This document shows, piece after piece, positions 1-12,850 of a stretch of DNA of 64,000 nucleotides (within the stretch, counting starts at the first letter, position 1; the number at the start of each line of letters is the position of its first letter). This DNA comes from Dactylonectria macrodidyma. Its lineage: Eukaryota; Ascomycota; Sordariomycetes; Hypocreales; Nectriaceae. The notes below the pieces were generated by a model, which saw only the letters and a list, made by a program, of their open reading frames with translations, was not told where the DNA came from and did no database searches. Made by a program: the position numbers and the translations under genes. The stretch spans positions 1,178,001-1,242,000 of the forward strand of contig JAGMUV010000005.1 of the NCBI GenBank assembly GCA_020744425.1, in the 5' to 3' direction.

Positions 1-1627
1 GTGATGCTTGCCAACTCGCCGGGTTCGAGGGTACGATCGGATTCAAGCCTCGGTCGGTGGGATTGCGAGCTTCGTTGTCTGGGCTGCATTTCGATAGGTG
101 GGAGGACCTTGTCTGGAGGGAGAAGGAGATTGGGTCTGGAGGCCGAATTCTCATCAATGAATCCTGATGAGAGGAAATCAGCCCAAGATGGAGTGGTTGG
201 CCTGCCAAGTCCGTTTCCAGATGCTGGAGTTCTCCTCAAGCCCTGAGGCTGTCGATGAGCAAGGGCGCTCTCGTCTTCGTCATCGTCCTCTTCCAAAGTT
301 GACGTGAATCCGATGTCTTCAAAACGTGACCATGAAGCGTCGCGCAGGCTTGTGGAATGCTTAGAACTCGAAACCTGGGACTGGTTGGCTGCTGAGACGG
401 CCTTCAAGACTCGGCGACACTCATCGGTCAGTGCCTGGACGGGGTCCTGATACTCGGAAAACTCTTGAAGGGCTCGGTCCTCGTCGCGATATTGGAAGTG
501 GTTGGCTCGGCGCAATAGAGCAAACGGCGTGGGGGAGACGGTGTCAACGATCATGACAACCTTGTTGGTGGGCGTCATCATCAATTCGGGTCGCTGGGGG
601 GGATACTCGGTCTCCTGGACGAGCTTTTGAAGGGACATTGGTAGCATTGTAATACCGCTAACGTTCACCTCGGGGGACAGAGATCGAAGGTACGCGAAGA
701 ACATATGGCTCGTGGCATCGGCGGCACTGGAAACAACGGTAAGCATGTGGGGGTGTAGGCACCGTCTGAGGCACCGAACTCACCTGAGCCAGGAGTTGTA
801 GCCTCCCTCAAATCCCTTCTTGGTGTCCTTGTGTTCAAAAGCCCACCAAGCAGCCATTCGAGAGAGCTTGCGGCCGCCGAGGCCATTGGTCTTGCCGTGG
901 GCAGCAATTGCTGCCATGAGATCGAAATAGTCGAAGATAATGCGCTGGCGGGCTCCGTTCTCGACGCTAATGGGGATGAATGTCTTGAAAGAGTCTCGGG
1001 CCATGTGCGAGTCTAAGACGGATCAGCCACACCGTCGAGACCGGGAGAGTGGGCAATTTGCGATTCGACATACCGATTTCTCCAACCTTGAACAGCTCGT
1101 AGGCGTCCCAGCCAACAATACCGCCCTGAAGACGACTCCAACACCATTTTGCGACGCCTGAAACGACCTGTGGGCCAAGTTAGTGTCACGTCGCGCGTCG
1201 TTGAACAAGGACATACCATGGGCTCGGTCATGCGCAGCTCCTGAAGCAGGTTCTCGCCGCGAAGGTTTTGGTGAGACTCAAAGAAGTGACGGATGAAGGT
1301 GCGCACAGCGCTGGGATCTGAAGTAGGTCGGAATGGTAGAAGCAGAAAAGGGTGAGATAGAGCTAGCGGAACACGGAGAATTAGCATGCTGCAGTGGAAG
1401 ACGCAGAATTGACGACATGGAGGCACAGGATCCGGGGCTAACATACCTCGCGCCTTGAGCTCCTCAGTGCAACATCGGATCAGCTCGTGAACTTCCTCAG
1501 GCTCGACCGACGTCCGCGCATAGGCATCGGTCCATTGGGGCTGAAGCGGCTGGGAGTCGGAGCCATCTTTGCCCTTCTTCTTGGACCTGGAGTCCTTGCC
1601 CTTGAGGCGGGAGAAGAGGCCGGCCAT
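1..1627 (-). CDS. Msb1/DUF1708-family morphogenesis protein (3' end outside window)
   Basis: Five exons can be joined: 1627-1447, 1362-1217, 1167-1074, 1012-784 and 726 to the left edge, each bounded by GT-AG sites. The start follows no upstream in-frame Met and gives MAGLFSRLKGKD, a basic N-terminus. The joined protein contains FLLLPFRPTSDPSAVRTF, AKWCWSRLQGGIVGWDAYE and ARDSFKTFIPISV, which I recognise from the fungal Msb1/Mug8 (DUF1708) domain. This is a RhoGAP-like fold acting in polarity and cell-wall morphogenesis near the cortex. The last visible exon is polar and Ser/Glu rich and runs off the window, so the C-terminus is unknown. A GAP function is inference only. The family call is fairly sure from sequence memory. 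Confidence 0.82.
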
Positions 1628-4600
1628 GGTGGTCGACGGGGGCGGTAGTCGTGTTGGAGACGGATGAGACGCGGTGTAGGTTGGCGTTATGCGACAGAAG
1701 TTGGAAGAAAGTTGTGGCGAGTTGGGCCTGACGGCCGATGTTGCGAATTTCTCTTTTTCAGGTCGGCCTCAAAACGCAGGCGGGAAAGCTGAAAGGAAAA
1801 AGAAAAGTTGCGGTTGCGCAGGAAGACGAAATAGAGATCGGAGGTCAGGGGCTTCTTTTTTTTTTCTGGCTGGTCGCGGGGTGGTGCCGTCACCAAATAA
1901 GTTGAGTGGTAGTCGGGACGAGAAACGATGGCGCCAGGCGACGTGTAAGTCGAGAATAGGTATCGGGCGTGCTATGGGAGACGTGGCGGCGTAGGCGTCG
2001 TGGATCTGGGCTTGGGCTTGGGCTTGAGCGTGGGCATGAAGCTGCTTGGACGACAGGAGAGGTTTATGGCCTTTGGCGCGCGAGTCGAGAGTCGAGAATC
2101 GAGAGTCGGTATCGAAGAAAATGAAAACTTGCGAGGGGTAGGGGGGACCAGAAATGGCCACCCAAAAGAAAAGGTATATCCTCGGGAAAATGAGAGAAGG
2201 AAAAGAAGAAAGACTAGAAGGACAAAGGCCAATCGAAGGACCAAGAGGGAGAAAAGAGAGGTGATGATGGATGATGGGAGGGATTGGGGTTGGGATTGGG
2301 ATTGGGGATGGTGGATGGGGAGCGGCTTCAGGGGCGACGGGGGATGCGCGACCCAGGCCTGGGACGGTACGTACAGCACTAAGATTGGGCCCTGAGCTGG
2401 GATTAAAAAAAGGCATGGGACATGGGCCCTTTCTTTTTGGGAGGGGGGGGGGAGTGGAGGGGTGAGGTGATGGGTGTGAAAGTGAGAGAGTGTATGTGCG
2501 ATCTATGGTTGGAGAGGATATTGTGAGTGATGGGAAAGAGATGCTGTCTTCGATTGTCCTCGTGGCTGACAGTTGTCTTGTTGGCGACAGAGTGTAGAGG
2601 TATGATGATGGTGATGTTTACTCCTGAATCTAGAACATCATATCAGATGCAATTTAGAGTCAGTTCGCAAGCCCCAGTTATCTATCACTCTCTCTTACTC
2701 TCTTGAGATAGCTCTGTTCTTCTCTTTCCTTAAGTTAGAGCCAACCATTCACTAGATAGACTACCTAGGTACATATAAGAGCGAGGCACGCACACAGAAG
2801 CCTGTCCGTAGTAAAGGGGGGTAGAGAAACGGGAGTTCCTTCTGGCATCTCATTATCTTTCTTCTTCTTCTGCAAGAGGCGTGAGGCTGAGAGCGGCATG
2901 GAGCGAGCTACAACACAAGAAACAAACCCATCTTCATCGTCCGCCATCAACATCCACATTTGGCCATGGTTTAAGAAGAAGCGTCGCCGCGCGCCACCCC
3001 ACAAGCCCGCAAGCCTCGTCCAAGGGTCCTAGAAGCAGCCTAGCCCTCAGCGACTTGGTGGAGGTGGGACGGGATGTAGATTGGGGGGGAAGAGAGTCTC
3101 ACTCTCAGAGCCTCTCATCCTCTGCAATAATGGCCCGGAGGCCCTGAGAGAAGCACCATGACTGGACCAACAGGCGTCGAACAGAGCTAAATGGCGGCGG
3201 CAGGCTCGGGTGGGCCGCCAGTTAGGAGGGGCACCGTCCCAAGCCAGCCGTACTGTTTAGTCGGTCCCTGACGTCCTGAAATTTAATTGCGTGGGCGGCT
3301 CGCGGGCGCGCGGTCGTTGTAATTTTGATTCCAGGGACCCCCATCCTATCCCATCCCCTCATGGGAATTGATTTGCTTTGAGCCCGGCTCCTGGTTCCTG
3401 GCTCATGCGGGGACTGGGATTGGCCCTGGGCCCAGGCCTGGCGAGACAAGGACGCTGTCGATCAGTGCTGTCACACCTACGTACCTACCCAGCAGCCAAG
3501 GTACCTAGTTTTGGGGGGGGGGGGGGGACGGGACGGAGAGCCAGCGAGTGTCTCTCGGTTGCTTTGCCTCTTTTCTCAGCCTCTCAGTCTCAGCCTCTCT
3601 CCCATCTCAAGTCTCTCCAAAGACGACAATAAATACACAACGAAGTCATAGCTTCATCCAGCATCTTAGACAGGGGACCCTCAACCACAGGTCGGCATCG
3701 GGATCCGCGACCACGGTCCCGAATAAGGTGTCGCCCTGGCACCATGGTTGGACGCCGTCACCTCACTACGGAGTAGTGTGAGCTAGGGACGTGCTATGTA
3801 TCGAAAAAAGGCACCGCCAAAAAAGAATCGACCCCAACAGCCTCAGGTCCTCCTCGTTCCTGATCCGGCAGTGCATGCTGTGGGCTGTCGTCATGAGCAG
3901 CCCGTTTTTAGATGCCTCTTTTGTCCGCTTGTCTCACCTCTCAGCTGATAACTGGAATCGCAACCAGAGCTCCCTCATGGATGGACACTACAACTGTGTC
4001 ATGACATGGGACGCGTGCGGTTGGCCTCAATCAACTGCCCACGCCCAAGCTTCAACCATGCCTTCTCCATTGCCAGTGGCCCGACCGCCCTGACGCCATC
4101 CATGTTTCGCAAGGTGCCGAGTAGACAAGTCCACGGGCGCCAGCCAGCCCATCGATGGGCCCTCGCCAGCCTGTCGTCCGCTTGTCCATGTTGTCGCTTC
4201 ACCTCTAGGCTCTTTCGCCCGCCGTCGCCCTCGAAAAGACGCGCCCCCAATAACCCGTCTTGACCGCGCCAGAGGTCCAATTGGCCCCAATCGATCCCCT
4301 GCCAATATCGCTTCTCTTGTTATCACCTCTTACATCACTTTCTGCCCCTTCCCGAGTCGATCAAGTGACGTGGGACGATGGAAGACGACCGGTGCGATGG
4401 AGGTTGTGCATGTAGCACGGCTGGCAGAGCGCGTCGCCTCAAGGCCTCTGGTAGGGCAAGTATTATTCCCACACCCCTTTTCCGGGGCTAGTCGGTCTCG
4501 CGGGGTGTCTCTTCGTTGATGCCCTAGATTCTCTCGAGGCACAACTGGTGTTGGTTTCTCCTTCGGACAGTTTTATGACTGGTTCCGGCTATGCCATGAT

Positions 4601-6266
4601 CTTGCATACTAGGATACCCCGTGCACTAGGATGAACTTCTGCGTGCTCATGGCTGGTGGAGATGGTGAGGGGCCATGGGATGCGGATGAGATGGAACCAT
4701 TCCATCGACCACCGTTATTTTTGCCAACCGATGCCCGAGTATAGAATCCATCATCGATTTTTGGTCCTTTGACGTCTCTCCCTAGCCCGCCCAATGATGC
4801 CCGCCCTCTGTCCCATACCTCGTGGGGTGACAGGCAAGAAACGAAGAAAACAAGCCAGCCGCGAGTGTGCTGGCATGGCCAACGCATCCCTCCCCTCCAA
4901 GTCATGGAGCCTGGTGCTTAGCGACATCGTGACTGGCTGCTGAGGTGCATTGGTTTTTTATTCCCTGGCGAGGTTTCTCTGATGGAAGGGTGGGTGATGA
5001 GCTGGCACAAGCTGTGGCCGTCTCGCCGCCAACCTCAGCCGGCAGTGCCTCGTTCTTATGTGTCCGACCAGCAAATCAGCTGCACCGCAACAATTTTGAA
5101 ACAATTCCCACATGCTCATCGCCATGCCGGTTGTTCGCGCCATCTGTCGGGATCGAGATGCATGTCATCTAGAGCCAGCTGGACGGCCTGGGACGACGAA
5201 AGCAAAGACCGCCTTCAGGGACCGTTAATCATGGAAGTACCTCACTAGTCTGACGGCCCCAAAGTAGGTCGTTCCAATGGCTTCGTCCCATCTACACGTC
5301 GCACTCGATCCATGATCCTTGTCTGAGTCTAGCACTGACACTCGAGCACTGCAACCGCGAGTTCCAGGGCTCCACCGCCTTCATGCTTCATGCACCTGCC
5401 GGGGCCGCATGCAGTTTCCATCCAACTCTGTCCCGCGTTTACGAACGTCTTGCCGGGCTGTGCCAGGACGTGAAACGCCCTGTCCATGATGCAAGTCGCG
5501 GTCCTCGTTGGTCCACGTTGTTGCTCACTATACGACTTGATACATGTAGTTAGCGATGCCGTATTTAGTAGAAGCGAACCGGGTAGATGTCTTGAGCTAC
5601 CAGATGATAAAATTGGTCTAACCTCCGTACCATCCATCTCTGGAGGAGGGGGAGGGGTTGAATTGAAGACGAAACGGACTCGGCGGGCGAGTGGGCGCGT
5701 GCTGAATCCGCTCTTCAGACCTCATCTTAGATCTTTCATGCGCTCCGCTGCCGTGAAGCTGAAGAGTTCGTATCATGCCACCCGCCATGACGGCTGAACC
5801 TTTCGGAACCGCATTCTAGAAGCAATTTTCGGAATCGAGCGACCTAAATAGTGGAGATGGACTACGAATCGCCTCGACACGGACTTCTATCGACTTCGCA
5901 CATCACCATTAATGCTAACCTGGTATAGCTGTTCCGCTGCACATTGTCACCGGCTGCTGATCTCCGGGGCCGTGGCTCTAGAGCTTTGTTTCTCCTTGGT
6001 AGGTAACTTTGTGACCCACAGCGGCAACCCTGGCTTTCCAGCTAACCAAGAGACACGCGAAGAACCGACTCCCGAGACCTAATACTTATCCTTCCCGTCC
6101 TATTACCTATTGTACACAGACTCCCGAAACAGGCCCTGCGCTGGTCAATCAACCGAACACCCCCAAGGCCCGTTCATGTCTTCCATCCAATCCGAGTATA
6201 CGACGCCACTAATACCAATCCCTGCCTAAGAAACGCTCTGGCACCGTGAAGCTGTGACAAAATCGT
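1628..6266. other. 4.6-kb gap without a supported gene
   Basis: No reading frame here has family resemblance, a convincing start or coherent splice sites. The first 900 bases are pyrimidine-rich on the minus strand, as expected for the leader and promoter of the Msb1-like gene. Other contents are a G-rich GGGATT-type stretch (2273-2322), a run of 15 G (3513-3527), an AGGTACCT palindrome (3499-3506) and CT-rich sequence around 3540-3620. The rest looks like ordinary non-coding DNA; an unannotated non-coding RNA cannot be excluded. Confidence 0.6.
2273..2322 (+). repeat. G-rich GGGATT-like repeat, G-quadruplex candidate
   Basis: At least five runs of three or more G are separated by short ATT/TT/AT spacers within 50 bases, the usual pattern for an intramolecular quadruplex. 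The unit differs from the TTAGGG telomere repeat. It lies about 650 bases upstream of the Msb1-like start, on the strand opposite to that gene's mRNA. Confidence 0.5.
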
Positions 6267-7421
6267 TCAATCCTGCTTCTCAGCCGTCTCAGACTGAGAC
6301 CCGGTCTCGGCCTCGGTCAGCCTCAATGCCTCTTCCAGCGCCTCCTCGTCGTCCTCGAACTCGTCTTCCTTGTTCTCAACTTTCTTTGCCTCGGTCTTGG
6401 TCTCCTTTTTCTCCGGCTTAGTATCCGCGACAGCATCGGCCTCTTCAACCACAGCCTTTGTCGTGTTGCCAGGCGTCAATGCCCAATCAATCTCTCCATC
6501 AGGGCCATATCGATTGATCAACCACTCATTGGCCAACTTGAAATGATGGCAGTCGAAGAAGCCTCGGGAAGCGCTCAGGGGACTGGGATGAACACTCTGG
6601 AGAACCAGGTGACGCCCTCGGTCAATTTTCTGCACTCGCTTGCCGGCAGGCGTGCCCCAAGCCATGTACGCGACACCTCGTGTTCGCTTCTGTGCTGTCA
6701 AGTCAATGACCTTTTGAGTGAAGCGCTCCCAGCCTCGATTGGAATGCGAGTTGGCTTCATGTGCTCGTACAGTGAGGCAAGTATTGATCATGAGAACGCC
6801 ACGATCCGCCCAGGGAGTTAGGAGACCACCCTTGTTGGGCGGTGGCACAAACGATGGGTAATCCTTCTTCAAGGCAATATACATGTTCTTCAAAGAAGGG
6901 GGAGCCGGAGCTGGGGGCCTCACGGAAAAGGCGAGACCGTGGGCTTGGTTGACGTTGTGGTACGGATCCTGACCAACAATGACGACCTTGACATTGTGGA
7001 ACGGGGTGTGACGGGACCTGAAATTAGGTAGGTCAGTATAAGTTCGACTCGCAGTTGACCGCATCTGATTGTCCTACCATGAGTAGACGTCCTCCTTGGG
7101 AGGGAACCATTTCCGACCAGCTGCGGACTCTCGGTTCAAGAACCTCTTCAGATCTAGAAACTCTTTGGTAGTAACATCGTCCTTGAGGTGGGCCAGCCAG
7201 CTCTCGTCCAGAGTGTCGATTTCTAGCTTCAGGAGGTCCTTTTGCTCCTCGGTGAGAGTAGCAACCCACTTGGCCTTGTCGAACTTAACCACTGGAGTGG
7301 TTGGAGTGGCCGGCTTGGGGGCCGCCCCGAAGAAGGATGCTATGCTGCCATTGGCTTTGGGCTTCTTTGTATCGCCGCCGCCGTTCGCAGCGGAGGCGGC
7401 CTTGCGCTTGAGGGTCGACAT
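6267..7421 (-). CDS. UNG1: uracil-DNA glycosylase, family 1 (UNG)
   Basis: Removes uracil from DNA to start base-excision repair in nucleus and mitochondria. Two exons, 7421-7078 and 7017-6267, encode about 364 residues. Signature motifs are GQDPYH at residues 130-135 (the water-activating Asp is D132), LMINTCLTV near 190-198, and HPSPLS at 258-263 (the Leu intercalation loop with catalytic His). The N-terminus is lysine-rich with SIASFFG at 26-32, resembling the PCNA-binding position of Ung proteins but lacking the usual Gln. A long acidic tail of about 60 residues follows the catalytic core. Start 7421 gives a nuclear-like N-terminus; the frame stays open to an ATG at 7703, which would add 94 residues (see findings). 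Confidence 0.95.
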
Positions 7422-8813
7422 TGCGAGAAGCTGATGGTGGAGACAGCCAAGAGGCGGTGGTCGATGCTTGAAGAGACTTCGGACCCGGTAAGGGACTCTG
7501 AAAATTTGGACTCGTAGGAAAGGAATTGTGAGTAATCGATTGAGGAGAAAGGACCCGAAATTGATGTAACAAAGAGATGCTAGAAGACGGGAGGAGGTGT
7601 AGGCTGGCGAGGGCTGGGAAGGCGTTTTGACGAGCTGACTTTTGGATTTCTGTCCCAGCCACAGCGACGTCGGGATTAGCTGGGTGTGACGAGACGCGTG
7701 CAAAGTCGCGGTCGAGTTGTAGCCATCAACGCGCTACCCGTGACTTTCGCGTTCACGGGCCGCGAATTCCAGGGGAAGGTTTGGGGTTGGGCGCTGGAAA
7801 AAGCAATGTGGCTTATGGTTTACAGGCAGCCATGGCGCTACGGTCGGCCGTCTATGAAGCTTGCAACGTCCTAGCGAAGAAACCCTGCGCACTTAGGGGA
7901 CGAGGGGCATTTGCAGCTCCGCTTGAGCCGGGGAGGGAACTTTGGTATTGGTGGTTATCGATAGTTGCCTGGCGATTGTGAGAACTTTGAATTGAGGCTC
8001 AATAAGTTCGAGTTATGAGACCGATAGACACCTTGTGATTTATCCATCATCAGGGTTGTTTTAATAGAGTGCTATAGGAGTATAGGTAGAATGTGTCAGG
8101 CACCCACCTACCTGGCGATGAATCATTGCTCGGTGTCCAATTACATGTATGAGACTCTCCTACTCGCTGAGTATCGATAACTGGCGGAAGGCCAATGTCA
8201 ATACCTCTACCAAAATAATGTCTTAGTTGGGAGTGCAGTGCCATATTCCTAGTTTGTTCACCCGATGTGCCCGGAAGTTAAACCACTTACTTAATGGAAA
8301 CCGCTTCTGGCAAAACAACTGTCTTTCCGCAAAGTCAAGCAATCACAAGGTAGCCACCCTCCAATTGATGCGCGCCCAATGGAAGCAAAACCACATTCAG
8401 CACCATTAGGCCAAACGATATATTGGCAATTCAATCTATTGAATAGCAAAAATTTTCTTCATTAGAACAATATTGAAATGTACTCTACCTATTTTGCAAG
8501 CACACATGACGACCTGCCTTTGGAAAGTTAGAACGAGAGAGTTACTGCTTCTTCTTTGTCAGCCGATTGGCGGGATCAGAAATCGGCGCTTAGCCACTTC
8601 GGGCATGCGGCGGCGTCGGACACATTACCTCATGCACAGCACCTCCTTCGTAAGCTTCAAGTGGACAGCTAGCTTCCAAGTTGTAACTGCAGACCACTGC
8701 AGCTCGACCCGTCACCCGCGAAATCAACACCACAACGGCAGTATCGTTAGCCTCGGAGAACCGCCATGCCCAGTGTTGTTACCGATTCCTTAGGCACATA
8801 GTCATTGCCCAAG
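7422..8813. other. intergenic region between UNG and Hrd3 genes
   Basis: About 1.4 kb between divergently transcribed genes. The first 280 bases remain open in the UNG frame and are probably leader, or coding for a longer isoform. Beyond 7704 no reading frame is convincing, and no tRNA or 5S rRNA was seen. Confidence 0.55.
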
Positions 8814-11454
8814 ATGCGGCAATCACTCGTCTGGGTGCTTCGTAAGTTAATTCCCCCCACCACAACACACACGCGACAGCCGACAGTGACTGACCACATG
8901 TAGTGCTTTGGCAGGCGAGCTCCGGACTCTGTACGAATGCGAAGTACTACCAAGAAACCTACAACGAGAAGCCTCCCTTTCAGAGAGGTGGTCATAATAA
9001 GCATGTCGCTTCCCCCAAGACGGACGTTGTGGTAGACCAGAGCCATCTCAGTGGTCCTCAACCCGGTATGATGATAGTTCGGACACCTCGGCGCAGACAC
9101 AAGCTGACTGTTTCTAGGGGCTGAACTTGTTGACGCTGCCATGATCGAGCTCGGAAAGACCCCCCAATCATCCCATCAACGTCACAAGCGACCATCGGGC
9201 ATAGTTGGAACAATTATGCGGTACATCATCAAGGCAATCCCTCACGGCCCGGCGACTGCGCCATCCCAGTCCCACGATACAAACATCAGTGGACCTCTCC
9301 TAGAGGCTGTCCAGCTTCTTGAGCAGGCAGCGCGACAGAACAACTCGGATGCGCTCTACCTCCTTGCCCAGATGAACTTTTTTGGCAACTATAGCCACCC
9401 CAAGAACCTAGGCGCCGCCTTCAACCACTATCAGCAACTTGCTGCAGTCCATGGAAACTCGACAGCACAATACATGATGGGGGTCTACTACTCGACTGGC
9501 ATTGGAGAGGTTGTACCCCGTGATCAAGCCAAGGCGCTCCTCTACTACACCTTTGCGGCTATCCAAGGGGACGTTCGAGCTGAGATGGCCACTGCGTTCC
9601 GACACAACGGTGGAATTGGGACGACTAAGAATTGTGAGACCGCCGTCAAATACTACAAGAGCGTAGCAGATAAAGTTATTGCGTGGTACCGAGCCGGCCC
9701 TCCGGGAGGTAGGTCTTGGGTCCACCAGGCATGGCGCATTTCGGATGATAATGGGGGCATCTACGGCGAAGGAGCAAGCGCCTCTAGCGCCGGTATGAAT
9801 GCTCTTAAGGCCAACCCTGCTTCTGATGCCAACGCCGCCATTGACGACGTCATTGAGTACTTGGACCTCATGTCCCAGAAGGGAGACTCCAAGGCATCTT
9901 ACAATCTGGGAAGAATATACTACGAAGGCCAGCGCGGCCTTGACAGAAATATCCCCCAGGCCCGGAAGTACTTCTTTCTAGTAGCGTCACGATACTGGAG
10001 ACAAGACGGGCGCGTACTGGAGAACTACAAGCAAGGCATTGAGTCTATCGCTTCCAAGGCAGCCGGCTACCTCGGTCGGATGTACTTGAGAGGCGACGGT
10101 GTCGCTCAAAACTTTGAGCGGGCCACTTTGTGGTTTAAACGTGGTATCTATCACGGAGATGCCCAGTCCCAACATGGACTTGGTTTGATAAACCTTCATG
10201 GCTACGGCCAAAAGGAGAACGTCAAATATGCCATGGAATTGTTCAAGAAGTCAGCCGACCAAGATTATGCCCCAGCTTTGGTCCAGATGGGCCAGCTATA
10301 TCTCGATCAAGGAGGCCAAGAGGACGTCAGGGTCGCGAACAACTATTTCGAACTGGCAAGTCGGCATAGCAACATTGAGGCCCATTACTACATTGGCGAG
10401 ATGATCCACCATGGCGTTGGTAGGGAGAAGCTCTGTGGCGCATCACTGAGCTACTACAAAAGTGTTGCTGAGAAGGCCGAGCCCCTGGTCTCATCCTGGG
10501 GCGATGCCAACGACGCATACGAGTCCGGCGATTACGAGCTTGCATTCCTTGAATACCTGATGGCAGCTGAACAGGGATACGAAAAGGCCCAAACCAATGT
10601 CGCATACATGCTCGACTCTGTCCAGTCTCGGTTACCTCTTACCTCGTGGCTTCAGAAGCCGGCCGAACGTAACACCCTCCTAGATAACCCGTTGCTTGCG
10701 CTCATCTACTGGACGCGGTCATCGAGACAGTCCAACGTCGATTCGCTCGTCAAGATGGGCGACTACTACTACTATGGCGTTGGGGCTAAGCAAGACATCT
10801 CAAGGGCTGTTCAGTGCTACACCGGAGCGTCAGACTACGCTCAGAGTGCGCAGGCTCTGTTCAATCTTGGGTGGCTGCATGAGAATGGCATTGGGCTGGT
10901 GCAGGATTTCCACCTCGCAAAGAGGTACTACGATCATGCCTTGGAGGTGAATGAGGAGGCATATCTCCCCGTCACGCTGAGTCTCCTCAAACTTCGACTT
11001 AGAAGCGCGTGGAACACCCTCACACATGGACCAATCCATTCCATCCAGGACGAGCCAAGTAAGTGATTTGGCACATTTCATCGTAGGCATCTTATTGACG
11101 AAACTAGAACCGAAAAAAGACCGGTCTCTCTCCGAGTGGGTTGCAAACTTCCTTCGAGATGATTCTGTCCAATACGAGGGTGGATATTTTGACGGAGACG
11201 GCCGGTATGATGATACGCTTGGGAATCCTGATGTTTTGGACGAGGATGATGGGGTAGTGGAGAGCTTCCTGATTATCGGAACGACCCTCTTTCTCGTCGT
11301 GCTGCTCTGGTGGCGACAGCGTTTGCAACAGGCACACGTGCAAGCGGAGGATGATCGACGACGAGAGCAAGGACTCCCACCGAACCCGCCGCGCGACAAT
11401 GCGCCCGCGGAAGGGTTTGCCGAGTGGGCTGCGGGAGGAGCAGGCCTGTTGTAA
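8814..11454 (+). CDS. HRD3: Hrd3/SEL1L-like ERAD substrate-recruitment factor (Sel1 repeats)
   Basis: Partner of the Hrd1 ubiquitin ligase in ER-associated degradation, with its repeat domain in the ER lumen. Exons 8814-8841, 8904-9065, 9118-11058 and 11108-11454 give about 825 residues. The 28-nt first exon and start of exon 2 encode a signal peptide (MRQSLVWVLLLWQASSG). Many Sel1 units follow, for example AQYMMGVYYSTGIG, YLGRMYLRGDGV, QSQHGLGLINLHGYG and ALFNLGWLHENGIG. One transmembrane segment near residues 763-780 (SFLIIGTTLFLVVLLWW) precedes a short basic, Pro-rich cytosolic tail. Architecture and length match fungal Hrd3. The start is chosen because only this Met gives a signal peptide after splicing. 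Confidence 0.93.
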
Positions 11455-12850
11455 AGGCTGTTACGAGGGCTGCTGTAGGGCCTATTGTAAGATGGTCGAT
11501 TGAGAAAGGGCGGGCGTTTTTGTTTTCATTCGCAAGGAAGCATTAGAGCGATGGCGTCTTTGGATTCTCCTGAAAAAAATCCGTACGAAGTAGCATAGTT
11601 GATATGATGTTCCATAGTGTGTCAGAGTGGTGATGACAATAAGCGATGGTATTGCTATGCCTACCTGTTTGAAACCACTTTGCTTTGCATACACATGTGA
11701 TGGCCATGAAGGCATGCGAGGAGGCAAGTGTCGGTTTGTAGGACTAGGCACTTGCAAATTCGTGGTGTCCGGTAGAACAATGGGCACGGAAGAAATGTTG
11801 CTCGGCACCCGCGACGTCGGGACGGTGGCTTTGAGACATTCCGGGCATCAGGTTGAGGTCGGCGTGGCCGCCAGGGGTTGATATTCGGATTGACTACAAA
11901 ATGCAAATAGTTAATGCTCGGAAGACTGGAAGCAGTGTCTGACTTTGTGAGGAGAAAAGCTGAGTCTTGGCTAATTGGGTATTGACGATGCATCGTCAAC
12001 CCGCCATGCGATGCACCAAACACTTGGTGAAGGAAGATGTATCCTCAATACATCGTCAACATATCGAAATGGATACCACGGAGACATAGAACTCTGTCTG
12101 AAACAGCCCATACGTATACAGCCGGGTCTTATATTCTTAACTGCCTATGTAATCACCCACTGTCGCATTTTGGGCATTCCCAAGAAGGGGACTGGCACCA
12201 GTCGGCATTAACAGGAGGAGTCTGCAAAGGCGAATCCTACAGTTGACCCTAATCCTAAACTCTTAACGGAGTCCCGTGATCATAAGCCTGTTCCTAATTG
12301 ACTCATGGTTCTCACTAGCATCTAAGTAAAATGATTTATCCTCATTTTACTGTACAACTTCGCAGATTGCTCGTGAAATAGAGAACTCGTTACCTTCTAT
12401 TTACAGAAACGTGCTAAGGCCACCAGGCCGCTTTTGCCGCCGTAGAGATCCACTAAATTATGACATTCCCCCAGCCGTCTGGGGCCCTCTGAAACACCAC
12501 AGGCTGAGGCGCAACACAACCTGCCGCAGGGAGGCACTTGCCAATCCCAGCGCTTCTTCAAGTGTCGCCGACTCGCAATTCCTCTCTGGAAAAGGTTTGG
12601 CCTTTGTCAATTTTCACCTTGTATACTATTGAATTCTCGACTGCTTCTCGCTGCGCCTCATACTCTCGGGAGTTTTTGCCGATTTTCCTTTGTTTGCGAC
12701 TCTCCCTGTTCCGCCCGTTGTCCCGTGTAATACGTGACCAGTGGGCTCCCTCCAAAGGCTATTATAGCATTTAACGTCACCCCTGCCGCCTTGGCTTGCG
12801 CTTAACTTCTTGGACGACAACAATCAATCTCCCTTCAACACACAAACATC
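11455..12850. other. intergenic region with an 18-bp palindrome
   Basis: Holds the 3' flank of the Hrd3 gene and the promoter/leader of the next gene. A perfect 18-bp palindrome sits at 11982-11999. The segment 12600-12850 is pyrimidine-rich, as in fungal leaders. No gene is supported. Confidence 0.5.
11982..11999. repeat. perfect 18-bp palindrome
   Basis: TTGACGATGCATCGTCAA equals its own reverse complement. The half-site CATCGTCAAC recurs at about 12049-12058. Role unknown; a dimeric regulator site is one possibility. Confidence 0.6.

Noticed and set aside
1769..2416. 215-codon frame upstream of the Msb1-like gene, minus strand
   Set aside because: Pro/Ser/Ile-rich translation of pyrimidine-rich leader DNA with several overlapping alternatives; best read as untranslated leader.
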